A stretch of DNA of 35,501 bases, taken from NCBI RefSeq assembly GCF_903828115.1, contig NZ_CAIKKU010000324.1, positions 1 through 35,501 of the forward strand. The letters are read 5' to 3'. Both the position numbers and the translations under genes were made by a program. The notes under the pieces were generated by a model. That model ran no database searches and was not told the origin of the DNA. It was given only the letters and a program-made list of their open reading frames with translations. Below are positions 22,418 to 30,367 of this stretch, in pieces. This stretch comes from an uncultured Thiodictyon sp. Its GTDB lineage: Bacteria; Pseudomonadota; Gammaproteobacteria; Chromatiales; Chromatiaceae. Within the stretch, counting starts at the first letter, position 1. Each line of letters starts with the position of its first letter.

Positions 22418-23428
22418 TCACCCGAAGCCGTCCGGGTTCTGCGACTGCCAGCGCCAGGCGTCGGTGACCATCGCCTCGATGGCGTATTGCGCCTGCCAGC
22501 CGAGTTCTTCCCGGGCCTTGGCCGGATCGGCGTAGCAGGTGGCGATGTCGCCCGGGCGGCGCGCGACGATCTCGTAGGGGACCGGCCGACCGCTCGCCTG
22601 CTCGAAGGCGGCGACCATCTCCAGCACGCTGTAGCCGCGCCCGGTGCCCAGGTTGTAGACCAGTGTGCCCGGCTGTTGCGTGAGCTTATCGAGCGCCGCG
22701 ACGTGGCCGCGCGCCAGATCCACCACATGGATATAGTCGCGCACCCCGGTGCCGTCGGGGGTGGGGTAGTCGTTGCCGAAGACCCGCAGCCGCGGGTGCT
22801 TGCCGACCGCGACCTGGGCGACATAGGGCATGAGATTATTGGGGATGCCGTTGGGGTCCTCGCCGATGCGCCCGCTGGGGTGGGCGCCCACCGGGTTGAA
22901 GTAGCGCAGCAGGATGCAGCTCCAGGCCGGGTCTGAAACCTGCAGGTCGCGCAGGATCTCCTCGATGAAGAGCTTGGAGCGGCCATAGGGGTTGGTGGCG
23001 CAGAGCGGAAACTGCTCGCGGATCGGCACCGAGGCCGGGTCCCCGTAGACGGTGGCGGAGGAGCTGAAGACGATCGCCTTGACCCCCGCCGCTGCCATCG
23101 CCCGGCACAGGGTCAGGGTCCCGCCGATGTTGTTGTCGTAATACTCCAGGGGCATCTGGACCGACTCGCCGACGGCCTTGAGCCCGGCGAAGTGGACCAC
23201 CGCGGCGATCGGCTGGGCGCGAAAGATCGCATCCAGGGCGGCGCGGTCGCGCAGATCCGCGCGCACGAAGTCGAACCCGCGCCCGGCGATCTCACGCACC
23301 CGCCGCAGGGACTCCTCCTTGCTGTTGCAGAGGTTGTCCACCACGACCAACTCGTGGCCGGCCGCCAACATCTCCACGCAGGTGTGGCTGCCGATATAGC
23401 CGGCACCGCCCGTGATCAGGACCCGCAT
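22418..23428 (-). CDS. galE: UDP-glucose 4-epimerase
   Basis: 336 residues, the normal GalE length. It interconverts UDP-glucose and UDP-galactose in the cytoplasm for exopolysaccharide and LPS sugar supply. NAD-binding GGAGYIGSH (7-15), DNL at 31-33, [13 protein letters not shown] (78-90), catalytic SSSATVYG (122-129) and the Tyr148-x3-Lys152 pair in NPYGRSK are all present. The substrate loop [18 protein letters not shown] and [15 protein letters not shown] are intact. The start ATG has GGGAG 7 nt upstream. It is monocistronic here, converging with the lipoprotein gene, and its upstream region is full of repeats. Confidence 0.97.
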   Translation of the reverse strand: MRVLITGGAGYIGSHTCVEMLAAGHELVVVDNLCNSKEESLRRVREIAGRGFDFVRADLRDRAALDAIFRAQPIAAVVHFAGLKAVGESVQMPLEYYDNNIGGTLTLCRAMAAAGVKAIVFSSSATVYGDPASVPIREQFPLCATNPYGRSKLFIEEILRDLQVSDPAWSCILLRYFNPVGAHPSGRIGEDPNGIPNNLMPYVAQVAVGKHPRLRVFGNDYPTPDGTGVRDYIHVVDLARGHVAALDKLTQQPGTLVYNLGTGRGYSVLEMVAAFEQASGRPVPYEIVARRPGDIATCYADPAKAREELGWQAQYAIEAMVTDAWRWQSQNPDGFG

Positions 23429-23462
23429 CGCAACTCTCCCGGGGTTGAAACAAGGGTGGGAG

Positions 23463-23519
23463 TTTACCGTGAAAGCCGGGCCGGGACCCGGTGAGAGCGG
23501 ATTGCGCCGCGACGCGACC
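23463..23519. repeat. TTTACCGTGAAAG dispersed module (copies at 23463 and 23647)
   Basis: TTTACCGTGAAAG at 23463-23475 is followed by GGCCGGGACCCGGTGAGAGC and a GC-rich tail. The same order recurs at 34658 onward with CGGTGGGAGCGGC. A shorter copy of TTTACCGTGAAAG lies at 23647-23659, directly before the double hairpin. Confidence 0.75.
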
Positions 23520-23660
23520 GCGCACGCCGCCGCGCCGAACTCCGACGGCCGCTCTGGTTTCCGAGCGGAAGCGGGCGCTGCGCTGGGCTTTGATCATCTT
23601 TCCGGCGGCTGCCCCGCGGTCCCAATCCCACACTGGATGTCGAGGCTTTACCGTGAAAGT

Positions 23661-23730
23661 GCGTAGTCAGGCCATCCTGGCCTGACGGTGTCGGGGCTGG
23701 AACAGTCAGGGCTGGAAGCCCTGACTACGC
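23661..23730. repeat. Double-hairpin GTAGTCAGG repeat
   Basis: Outer arms GCGTAGTCAGG (23661-23671) and CCTGACTACGC (23720-23730) pair perfectly. Inside, TCAGGCC/GGCCTGA (23667-23685) and GTCAGGGCT-GGA-AGCCCTGAC (23704-23724, 9-bp arms) form two further stems. This is a typical intergenic REP/BIME-like structure. Confidence 0.85.
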
Positions 23731-23913
23731 CGCCCGCACGCTGGCCATCGAGCTAGCGGTCGAGAGGACTTTCATGTTCCGGGGTGGCGCGGGTGCCATG
23801 ACCGTTAGCCGGATCAGGGGCGCGCTGACGCGCGGTCGACCGGCTAAAGCCTCGACCTCCTTTCCCCTGCGGCGGGAACGCCGATCAAAGCGCTTCGCTG
23901 CGCTGGGCGCCAC

Positions 23914-24597
23914 TCAGGCGGCCGGGCCCAGGCGGCGGCGGATCAGCCCCAGGGCCTTCTTGGCCAGGAGCGGGAAGAGGCCCAACAGGACGAGCGAGCC
24001 GAGCAGCCCGGGCGATAAGATGTCTGAGAGGTGCTCCACCTCCGCCAACTGGGTGCCGGCGGTGACATAGACCAGAATACCGGCCAGCATCCCGAGTTGG
24101 GTCACCCAATAGAAGGTGAGGGTCCGCATCGGCGTGAGGCCCATTACCATATTGATCATGAAGAAGGGGATGACCGGTACCAGGCGCATCGAGAAGAGAT
24201 AAAAGGCCCCGTCCTTGGCGACGCCGGCATTCACGGCCGCCAGCCGCTCGCCGAAGTGGCGCTGCACGATATCGTGCAGGACGAAGCGCGACAGCCAGAA
24301 GGCGAGGGTGCCGCCCAGCGCCGCGGCGAAGGACGCGATCAGGACCCCCTTCCAGAACCCGAACAGGGCGCCGCCGATCACGGTCATGAGTGCCGCGATG
24401 GGCAGAAACAGGGTGATGACCGCGAAGACCGCGACATAGCCGCCGATGACCAGCAGCGGTTCTTGCGCATACCAGGCGTCAAAGCGGTCGTGGCTCGCAT
24501 GGAAGGCCTCGAGTGTCAGGTGATGGTGCAGACCCAGGGCGAAGAAGGCCAGGATCAGGGCGGCGAGCGGGATCAGTAGGGCGAGGCGTTTCATCAT
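23914..24597 (-). CDS. TVP38/TMEM64 (DedA-like) family membrane protein
   Basis: 227 residues from ATG 24597 (MMKRLALLIPLAALILAFFA). Longer frames upstream run into the preceding gene's 3' end and are not needed. Five to six hydrophobic segments are visible. The family core FLPIAALMTVIGGALFGFWKG, then FAAALGGTLAFWLSRFVLHD, and later RLVPVIPFFMINMVMGLTPM is the SNARE-associated/VTT domain with its conserved G-x-F/LFG and R-x-x-P-x-x-P elements. Family members are inner-membrane proteins linked to lipid scrambling or proton-dependent transport; the substrate here is unknown. It starts 47 nt after the RNA ligase stop, so it may be transcribed with that operon. Confidence 0.88.
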   Translation of the reverse strand: MMKRLALLIPLAALILAFFALGLHHHLTLEAFHASHDRFDAWYAQEPLLVIGGYVAVFAVITLFLPIAALMTVIGGALFGFWKGVLIASFAAALGGTLAFWLSRFVLHDIVQRHFGERLAAVNAGVAKDGAFYLFSMRLVPVIPFFMINMVMGLTPMRTLTFYWVTQLGMLAGILVYVTAGTQLAEVEHLSDILSPGLLGSLVLLGLFPLLAKKALGLIRRRLGPAA

Positions 24598-24644
24598 TAG
24601 TACAGCATTCTTGTGGGATTGACGGAAAGAAGTTTGGTATGGCT

Positions 24645-25343
24645 TCACTGAGCGCCGGCGAGTGGTCGTCCCAGTAGGTTCCATTGAATTGCGCGGCTCC
24701 GCCAATGATCGCCGATGGACTGGGTAAAATCCGCCTGTACCAGCTTGGCACGGGCCTCGCACCAGTCGGCGGATTCCCGACGGATCACGATGCCCTCAAG
24801 CGGCCCTTGGCGGAAGCTGCTGGGGTGGGTGGCGAGCAGGTTGCTGAGCCCGGCGAGGGTAAAGCGCCCGAGCGCGATCTCCGGCACCGGGGCCAGCCCC
24901 AGGGATACCGCCAGCTGATTGCGGCGGGGGGTGCTCCAGAACCGCTGTCGTTCCCGATCATAGACATCGAACAACAGAAACCAGTCCGGAAGGGCCACGT
25001 AATCCAGCGAATGCCGGGCGGCACACCATTCGCCGAAGAGCATCAGATGGTTGTCAAGCGTATCGGTGAGCGCGTAACGATGGGCCGCCAGCCAGGGAGT
25101 GAGCCGGGAAAACTGACCCATCAGGGGCGCAAGCAGATACTGGCCCCGGTTCTGGGCCCGCACCTCGCCGTCAGGATCCAGCGACAGCCCCAGGTTGGCC
25201 CCGTCGAGCTTTTCTTCCACCACCAGGTCAGCGGCCAGCAGTTCATCCGCCTCGTGGGGCGTCAGGAGCTTGTCGTCGCGCGGGAGACCTTCACCCAGCC
25301 AGGCGATGTGGGGGGTATGTGGAAAGCGAAAGAAATCCGTCAT
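24645..25343 (-). CDS. RNA ligase (Rnl2-like nucleotidyltransferase core)
   Basis: 232 residues, shorter than T4 Rnl2 (334), so essentially the adenylyltransferase core. Covalent nucleotidyltransferase motifs are in order: motif I VEEKLDGANLG with Lys45 as the AMP-accepting lysine, RAQNRGQYL (62-70), FGEWCAARHSLDY (103-115), motif IIIa WFLLFDVYDR (121-130), motif IV LEGIVIRRE with Glu183, and motif V EARAKLVQADF with Lys200. It should seal RNA ends (3'-OH/5'-phosphate) in the cytoplasm. The ATG lies 3 nt after the PIN gene's stop, so the two are co-transcribed and probably co-translated. No kinase or phosphatase end-healing partner is seen adjacent. Pairing with a nuclease suggests cut-and-repair control or host RNA rescue (inference). 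Confidence 0.88.
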   Translation of the reverse strand: MTDFFRFPHTPHIAWLGEGLPRDDKLLTPHEADELLAADLVVEEKLDGANLGLSLDPDGEVRAQNRGQYLLAPLMGQFSRLTPWLAAHRYALTDTLDNHLMLFGEWCAARHSLDYVALPDWFLLFDVYDRERQRFWSTPRRNQLAVSLGLAPVPEIALGRFTLAGLSNLLATHPSSFRQGPLEGIVIRRESADWCEARAKLVQADFTQSIGDHWRSRAIQWNLLGRPLAGAQ

Positions 25344-25346
25344 GAC

Positions 25347-25880
25347 TTAGCCAGGCAATTCGGGTGCCTTCCTGTCGGGGAACTTGGCGCGATGGAACCG
25401 GTGGACATCATCCGGACAAATAAACTCAACATGCACCCCCGCCGCGTGCAACTCAGGCCACCAGTCCAGCCATTTGCAGTCGGCTGCCTGCAACACCGGC
25501 GGCTTCGCCGGGTGCGCATTGGACACCGCGGCAAACTTGCGATCCGGCGGATCGAAGGCTGCTTCCAGGGTGGGGGCAGGGAATTCGGTGAAGCAAAAGG
25601 GCGCGGTCTCGGTCAAGGCCACCTGATGAACCCGCTGCTGATTGCTTAGGTTCTGCATCAACCACTTCAGAAATACATCGCCTACCCCTTTAGGTTGGTT
25701 GGGACTCGTCTTGTGGCGATATTCGCCGACAATACGCCAGGCGTCGTCCACCACCACTACGCCCTGTCTCTGAATCGCCGTCAGTCGCTCGACGCAGGCC
25801 ATCACGCATGCGGGGGAGACATCCGGATGTCGGGCGTTGGCCACGAGCAACACATTTGTGTCGATCACGGTGGGGGTCAC
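25347..25880 (-). CDS. PIN-like nuclease of the ATPase-ligase operon
   Basis: 177 residues from GTG 25880, which overlaps the ATPase stop by 4 nt (GTGA). The longer frame upstream is a shadow of the ATPase gene. PIN-like features: TPTVIDTNVLLVANA with Asp7 at the N-terminus, VVVVDDAWRIVGEYRHK supplying further acidic residues, and FDPPDRKFAAVSNAH, whose DP.D.KF pattern supplies the third metal site. PVLQAADCKWLDWWPELHAAGVHVEFI then completes the fold. Members are metal-dependent ribonucleases. It is not preceded by a small RHH or AbrB antitoxin; its partner is the large ATPase, so ATP-dependent sensing rather than a classic antitoxin may hold it in check (inference). Confidence 0.8.
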   Translation of the reverse strand: MTPTVIDTNVLLVANARHPDVSPACVMACVERLTAIQRQGVVVVDDAWRIVGEYRHKTSPNQPKGVGDVFLKWLMQNLSNQQRVHQVALTETAPFCFTEFPAPTLEAAFDPPDRKFAAVSNAHPAKPPVLQAADCKWLDWWPELHAAGVHVEFICPDDVHRFHRAKFPDRKAPELPG

Positions 25881-27268
25881 TCCCCGCCTCCTTGGCGCTG
25901 CGCGGCCCTGCGCTGCATCGCCGCCATGGTGCGGGCGGCAATGTCCGCCATCTCGTCGCCGAAGAAATTCTCCGGCCAATTATCGATTTCGCCATAATCG
26001 TTCAGGTGCAGCGGTTCGATCTCGGCTCCGCTCGAACGGCGGTTGACGAAATAGATTGCCAAGTCGGCGGGGCTGATGACGCCCTCCGCTACGCGGCGCT
26101 GGAGTCGCGTCAGCAAATGCTCAGAATGGCTCTCGATAATGAGTTGGACATGCCGTGGCTTGCCCCCCTCATAGGCCTGTACCGCACTGATAAAGGCATC
26201 CGCCAGATTGGCCTGCACCATAGGGTGAAGGTGAATCTCGGGCTGCTCCATCCAGATGACCGAATCGCATGGGGCATAGAATGCCTGCACGAGCGCGGGC
26301 AGGACCTGCGAGATGCCAAAGCCGACATCGGTGAGTTTGACCTCAGGGGCCCCGGGATGGGTGCGGATCAGCACTTCATACTCCTTGCGTCCCTTGGCAA
26401 CGGGTTTGATCGACACCTTATTAATGACCCCGAGGTCCTTGAGCCAGGCGGCAATAAAGGCGGAAAAGCCGTACAATTTTTGCCGTCGTCCGCGGTTCAA
26501 TTTTCTGCCGTCTTCCGTGGCGGCCAACAAGGCCGCGATGGCGTACTCGCCCTGAGCCCCGACGTCTGGTGGGGTGTCGCCGGACCACTGATAAACGCGC
26601 TTGGGGTGACTGCGCAAGGGGCCAAGATAAAACACATGCTGTAGTAACCGTTCGGTTTCCAAGGCGAACTCGGCCAGAAAGTCGGCATTCTGGTAGCGCG
26701 ATAGGGTACGGTCAGCGAACCGGTAGAATTTCTCCGGTGGCTCCAGGGGCCACTTGCGGCCTTGAGCATGGACGAGATCAAGGGGTATACACTGCAGCGT
26801 GACTGCCGATCCGGTGCGCGTGTGCTCAGCCCGCAGACGTTCCTCTCCCTTATCGAAGAGTCGGTAGGTAAAGGCCGTCGTTTGTGGCTGGCCTGCCTTG
26901 TCGGCGGTCAGGACCGACGAGAGTTCCAACTCATCGCCTGAAAAATTTCGCTGCCAGTCGAGCGCATCCCGGACGGTCAGCGTTCGCGGCAGTTGCCAAC
27001 GCAACAGGAAAGTCAAGGGCCTTCCGATTTCGTGACGATAGATGCAATCGGCAAAGGTACCGAGGTCGATGAGCGAGTTTTCATTGCCGAGGTGCAAGGC
27101 GCGCTTACGGTCCGCGAGCAGCGCTGTCTGCTTGAGTGCGAGCAACAAATGACCAAGGCTCGACTTACCGGAACTGTTGGCACCGAAGATCACGGTCAGC
27201 GGGGCCAGCCGCATGGGGCCGGTGTCGCGCCAGGCCTTGAAGCCCTGGACTTGCAGCTGTGTCAGCAT
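25877..27268 (-). CDS. AAA/SMC-like ATPase (DUF3696 / OLD-like)
   Basis: 463 residues from ATG 27268 (MLTQLQVQGFKAWRDTGPM). An in-frame TTG at 27310 would add 14 residues, but AGAGG lies 8 nt before the ATG. ABC/SMC-type motifs: Walker A GANSSGKSS (29-37), an insert of ~280 residues, KLTDVGFGISQVLPAL (signature-like), Walker B MEQPEIHLHPMVQANLADAF, and LIIESHSEHLL (H-loop). The C-terminal LAIYFVNRRSSGAEIEPLHLNDYGEIDNWPENFF matches the DUF3696-type end of such ATPases. Related ATPases partner with nucleases in several anti-phage systems (Septu-, PARIS- and Gabija-like, in general terms). It likely senses or loads and controls the PIN nuclease encoded by the next, overlapping gene. Confidence 0.88.
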   Translation of the reverse strand: MLTQLQVQGFKAWRDTGPMRLAPLTVIFGANSSGKSSLGHLLLALKQTALLADRKRALHLGNENSLIDLGTFADCIYRHEIGRPLTFLLRWQLPRTLTVRDALDWQRNFSGDELELSSVLTADKAGQPQTTAFTYRLFDKGEERLRAEHTRTGSAVTLQCIPLDLVHAQGRKWPLEPPEKFYRFADRTLSRYQNADFLAEFALETERLLQHVFYLGPLRSHPKRVYQWSGDTPPDVGAQGEYAIAALLAATEDGRKLNRGRRQKLYGFSAFIAAWLKDLGVINKVSIKPVAKGRKEYEVLIRTHPGAPEVKLTDVGFGISQVLPALVQAFYAPCDSVIWMEQPEIHLHPMVQANLADAFISAVQAYEGGKPRHVQLIIESHSEHLLTRLQRRVAEGVISPADLAIYFVNRRSSGAEIEPLHLNDYGEIDNWPENFFGDEMADIAARTMAAMQRRAAQRQGGGE

Positions 27269-27728
27269 CAGGTAGGCCTCTAATGGTCCTGAGTCGGCGA
27301 TGTCGGTCAAGCGGCCCCAAGTTTCCAGGATCGGGCGGCGGGCGGCATCTGCCGAATGATTCGAGATCGTCGCTTCAGTTTACCTCGAGCGAGTACCGAG
27401 ACACGGCTGGTCGGATTCTTTTGGCTTGGGGTTCGCCATGCTGCCGCTTCGCCCGTGCGGCGATGCCGACAGCGGCGCGGGGCTCCGGGGCGTCCGTTGG
27501 GCTGGCGGGGGACACGCGTGGTGCACTCGGCACGGCCCGCAGAGCCGGATCATCCTGGCCGCCAAACCCGGGCCGGGCATCCTGACGAGTCGTTCCCGGA
27601 AGGCCCGCCCTGTGGTTTTCTGTCAAACTAGGCAGGCGCCTCGGACGCTCGGTTCCCGGCCTTGGGACCCTTGATGCGTTGGGCGCGTTCGCCAACCCGG
27701 GCTCTGCCACTCTCATCAAGGGGGATCG
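27269..27728. other. 460-nt divergent intergenic region
   Basis: It separates the leftward ATPase operon from the rightward patatin operon and must hold both promoters. On the minus strand TTGACC (within the 14-codon extension upstream of the ATPase ATG) resembles a -35 box, but no good -10 follows at 16-18 nt. Frames crossing the region are Arg/Pro/Gly-rich and unconvincing. No repeat family of this window is present. Confidence 0.5.
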
Positions 27729-28787
27729 ATGGCCACTTCCACACCACTTACTGAACCCGTCGCCGAGAAGCACCGCGAACCGGTGTCGGTGGACTTTGCC
27801 CTGCAGGGCGGCGGCGCCCACGGGGCCTTCGCCTGGGGGGTGCTGGACCGGCTCCTGCAAGAGCCCTGGCTCCTGATCGACGGGCTCTCCGGCACCTCGG
27901 CCGGGGCCATGAACGCGGCGGTCTTGAGCGACGGCTATGCCGAGGGCGGGCCGGAGGGCGCCCGGGTCGCGCTGGAGCGCTTCTGGAAGCGGGTCTCCGA
28001 CGGGGCCCTGATGAGTCCGCTACGCCGCAGCCCGCTCGATATCCTGATGGGCCAGTGGACCATGGACAACTCCCCGATCTTCGTCGCCATGGATTTGGCC
28101 GCGCGGCTGTTCTCACCCTATGATCTCAACCCGGGCGGTTTCAATCCGCTGCAGGATATCCTGGCCAAATCCATCGACTTCGCCCGTCTGGCCACGTCGC
28201 CGGTCAAGGTGTTTGTCACTGCCACCAATGTGCGCACCGGTCGCCCGCGGGTCTTTCGCAATGCCGATGTGACCGCCGATGCGCTGCTCGCATCGGCCTG
28301 TCTGCCGATGATGTTTCAGGCCATCGAGATCGATGGCGAGGCCTATTGGGACGGCGGTTTCTCCGGTAATCCGACCATCTCCCCGCTGGTGCGTGAATCC
28401 AGTGCCGACGATACCATCCTGATCCAGATCAATCCCGTGGAGCGCCCCGGCACGCCGCGCACGGCGCGCGATATCCTCAATCGCGAGAACGAGATCGCCT
28501 TCAATGCCCCGCTGCTGAAGGAACTGCGCATGATCGCGCTGCTGCGCAAGGTGGCCGATCCGGGCCAGAGCGAGGGTGCGCTGTGGGCCTCCATGCGCCT
28601 GCACCGGATTGCGAGCCCCGCCATGATCGACCTGGGCTATTCCTCCAAACTCAATGCCGAATGGGCCTTCCTGTGCATGTTGCGCGATGAGGGCCGGCGC
28701 TGTGCCGAGGGCTTCCTCGCAGAACACGGCGCGGCCCTGGGACACAGCGCCACCTTCGACCTGGATTACCTGCTGGAAGGGGTCTGA
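27729..28787 (+). CDS. Patatin-like phospholipase
   Basis: 352 residues from ATG 27729, with AAGGGGGA in good ribosome-binding position. The oxyanion loop GGGAHGAF (27-34), nucleophile elbow GTSAG with Ser57, and the catalytic Asp208 in DGGFSGNP form the Ser-Asp dyad of patatin-like lipid acyl hydrolases. No signal peptide is visible, so it acts in the cytoplasm or at the inner membrane face. The substrate is not determinable. The GntP permease ATG lies 3 nt after its stop, indicating an operon. Some cytoplasmic patatins act on storage or membrane lipids; a link to the carboxylate moved by GntP is only a guess. Confidence 0.93.
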   Translation: MATSTPLTEPVAEKHREPVSVDFALQGGGAHGAFAWGVLDRLLQEPWLLIDGLSGTSAGAMNAAVLSDGYAEGGPEGARVALERFWKRVSDGALMSPLRRSPLDILMGQWTMDNSPIFVAMDLAARLFSPYDLNPGGFNPLQDILAKSIDFARLATSPVKVFVTATNVRTGRPRVFRNADVTADALLASACLPMMFQAIEIDGEAYWDGGFSGNPTISPLVRESSADDTILIQINPVERPGTPRTARDILNRENEIAFNAPLLKELRMIALLRKVADPGQSEGALWASMRLHRIASPAMIDLGYSSKLNAEWAFLCMLRDEGRRCAEGFLAEHGAALGHSATFDLDYLLEGV

Positions 28788-28790
28788 GCC

Positions 28791-30269
28791 ATGGGCCTGA
28801 TCGGTATTCTGCTCGGGCTCGCCCTCCTCATCGGGTTTGCCTACCGCGGCTGGAGCGTCTTGCTGCTGGCGCCGGCCGCGGCCATGGTCGCCGCCCTGTT
28901 CGCGGGCGAGTCGCCGCTGGCGCACTGGACCCAGACCTTCATGGTCGGCACGGCCGCCTTTGTGGCGCAGTTCTTCCCGATCTTTTTGCTGGGCGCACTG
29001 TTCGGCAAGCTGATGGAGGACAGCGGCTCGGTCCAATCCGTCGCGCGCTTCATCGGGGACGGCCTGGGGCCGCGCCGGGCCATCCTGGCGGTGGTGCTGG
29101 CCGGGGCCCTGGTAACCTACGGCGGGGTCAGTCTGTTCGTCGCCTTCTTCGTGCTGGTGCCCATGGCGCAGTCCCTGTTCCGGGACGCGAATATCCCGCG
29201 GACCCTGATGCCGGCGGCGATCGCGCTCGGCACCTCCACCTTCACCATGACGGCACTGCCGGGCACGCCGGCGGTCCAGAATGCCATCCCGATGCCCTTT
29301 TTCGGCACCACGCCCTTCGCCGCCCCCGGTCTGGGCCTGATCGCGGCGGCGATCATGCTCCTGTTCGGGCTCTGGTGGCTGGGCCTGGTCGAGGCGCGTG
29401 CTCGCCGCGCCGGCCTCGGTTACGGCGGCACCCTGGGCCCTCTATCTGAGCGGGTCCCCGACCGCACCGCGGACGCGGCGGCCGAGGACCCGCTGGTGCG
29501 CGGGCGCGCCACGGTCGCCGGTACCTTCGATCCGGCGGAGATCCACCAGGGTGAGGTCACCCCGCGGCCGCCCTCGGCCTTCGTCGCCTTCCTGCCGCTC
29601 CTGGTGGTGATCGGGGTCAATCTGGCGATGAGTCTCCTGATCCTGCCCAACCTGGATCTGAGCTACCTGGCCCTGGATCAGTGGGGCAACTCATCCCCGG
29701 CGGCGGTCAGCGGGATCTGGTCGGTGATCGTGGCGCTCGCGAGCGCCATCCTGGTCCTGCTGGCGCTCAACTGGAAGCGCCTGCCGCGGCTGCGCGAGAG
29801 CGTGGATGCGGGCCTCAACGCCTCGGTCCTGCCGGTGGTCAGTGTCGCCTGTCTGGTCGGTTTCGGCACCGTGGTCGCGGCCCTGCCGGCCTTCGAGATG
29901 GTGCGCACCTGGGTGCTGGGGATCGAGGGTGGACCCCTGGTGTCGCTGGCGGTCTCCACCAATGTGCTGGCGGCACTGACGGGTTCCGCCTCGGGCGGTC
30001 TCACCATCGCGCTGGAGGCGCTGGGCTCGACCTATATGCAGCTTGCCGCGGAACTGGGCATCGACCCGGCCCTGATGCACCGGGTGGCGGTGATCGGCGC
30101 CGGTACCCTGGACAGCCTGCCGCACAACGGCGCCGTGGTCACCCTGTTGGCGGTCTGCGGCGCGACCCATAAGGAGAGCTATTTCGATATGGTGATGGTC
30201 GCGATCGTCGGGGCCATCGTCGCGCTGGTGGGGGTCATCGTGTTGGGGACCCTGTTCGGGTCGTTTTGA
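28791..30269 (+). CDS. GntP-family carboxylate permease
   Basis: 492 residues with about 12 hydrophobic segments. Family-typical stretches include LGALFGKLMEDSGSVQSVAR, VTYGGVSLFVAFFVLVPMAQ, SFRDANIPRTLMPAA-like, STFTMTALPGTPAVQNAIPM and GSASGGLTIALEALG. The central cytoplasmic loop (about 205-265) is charged and variable. GntP transporters are inner-membrane H+ symporters for gluconate and related hydroxy acids; several homologues next to hydroxybutyrate genes are thought to carry 3-hydroxybutyrate. The specific substrate here is unknown. It is co-transcribed with the patatin gene 3 nt upstream. Confidence 0.9.
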   Translation: MGLIGILLGLALLIGFAYRGWSVLLLAPAAAMVAALFAGESPLAHWTQTFMVGTAAFVAQFFPIFLLGALFGKLMEDSGSVQSVARFIGDGLGPRRAILAVVLAGALVTYGGVSLFVAFFVLVPMAQSLFRDANIPRTLMPAAIALGTSTFTMTALPGTPAVQNAIPMPFFGTTPFAAPGLGLIAAAIMLLFGLWWLGLVEARARRAGLGYGGTLGPLSERVPDRTADAAAEDPLVRGRATVAGTFDPAEIHQGEVTPRPPSAFVAFLPLLVVIGVNLAMSLLILPNLDLSYLALDQWGNSSPAAVSGIWSVIVALASAILVLLALNWKRLPRLRESVDAGLNASVLPVVSVACLVGFGTVVAALPAFEMVRTWVLGIEGGPLVSLAVSTNVLAALTGSASGGLTIALEALGSTYMQLAAELGIDPALMHRVAVIGAGTLDSLPHNGAVVTLLAVCGATHKESYFDMVMVAIVGAIVALVGVIVLGTLFGSF

Positions 30270-30302
30270 TGGCCGTGATCATCGTTGCGGCCGGCGGCCA
30301 GC

Positions 30303-30319
30303 GGTCCGCACAGCGGACC
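30303..30319. repeat. GGTCCGCACAGCGGACC palindrome (copy 2)
   Basis: Identical to the copies at 22377 and 34619, again followed by CTACG. It lies 33 nt after the permease stop and before the mrp cluster, where it could terminate the patatin-GntP operon. Confidence 0.85.
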
Positions 30320-30367
30320 CTACGACCCTACGCTACTCCTTGTGCTAGTGGATAAGGTTAAACGAAC

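Larger units (their letters stand above)
23429..23913. other. 485-nt intergenic region dominated by repeats
   Basis: No gene is supported. The stretch between galE and the TVP38-type gene contains two copies of the TTTACCGTGAAAG module and a double hairpin (23661-23730). The remainder (about 23731-23913) is GC-rich sequence with a GGCTAAAGCCTCGACCTCC segment and no recognisable gene. The galE promoter should lie near 23430-23500 on the minus strand, but I see no convincing -35/-10 pair. Confidence 0.6.

Noticed and set aside
23725-23913. 62-codon minus-strand frame (MAPSAAKRFDRRSRRRGKEV...)
   Set aside because: It lies in a repeat-rich intergenic region, is short and basic, and has no supporting start signal or recognised family; it could be a remnant but cannot be supported.
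24598-24762. N-terminal extension of the TVP38-type protein
   Set aside because: The extra 55 residues run into the RNA ligase 3' end and precede a normal membrane-protein start (MMKRLALLIP).
27375-27860. 161-codon minus-strand frame between the ATPase and patatin genes
   Set aside because: It overlaps the well-supported patatin start, is Pro/Arg/Ala-rich and shows no motif.
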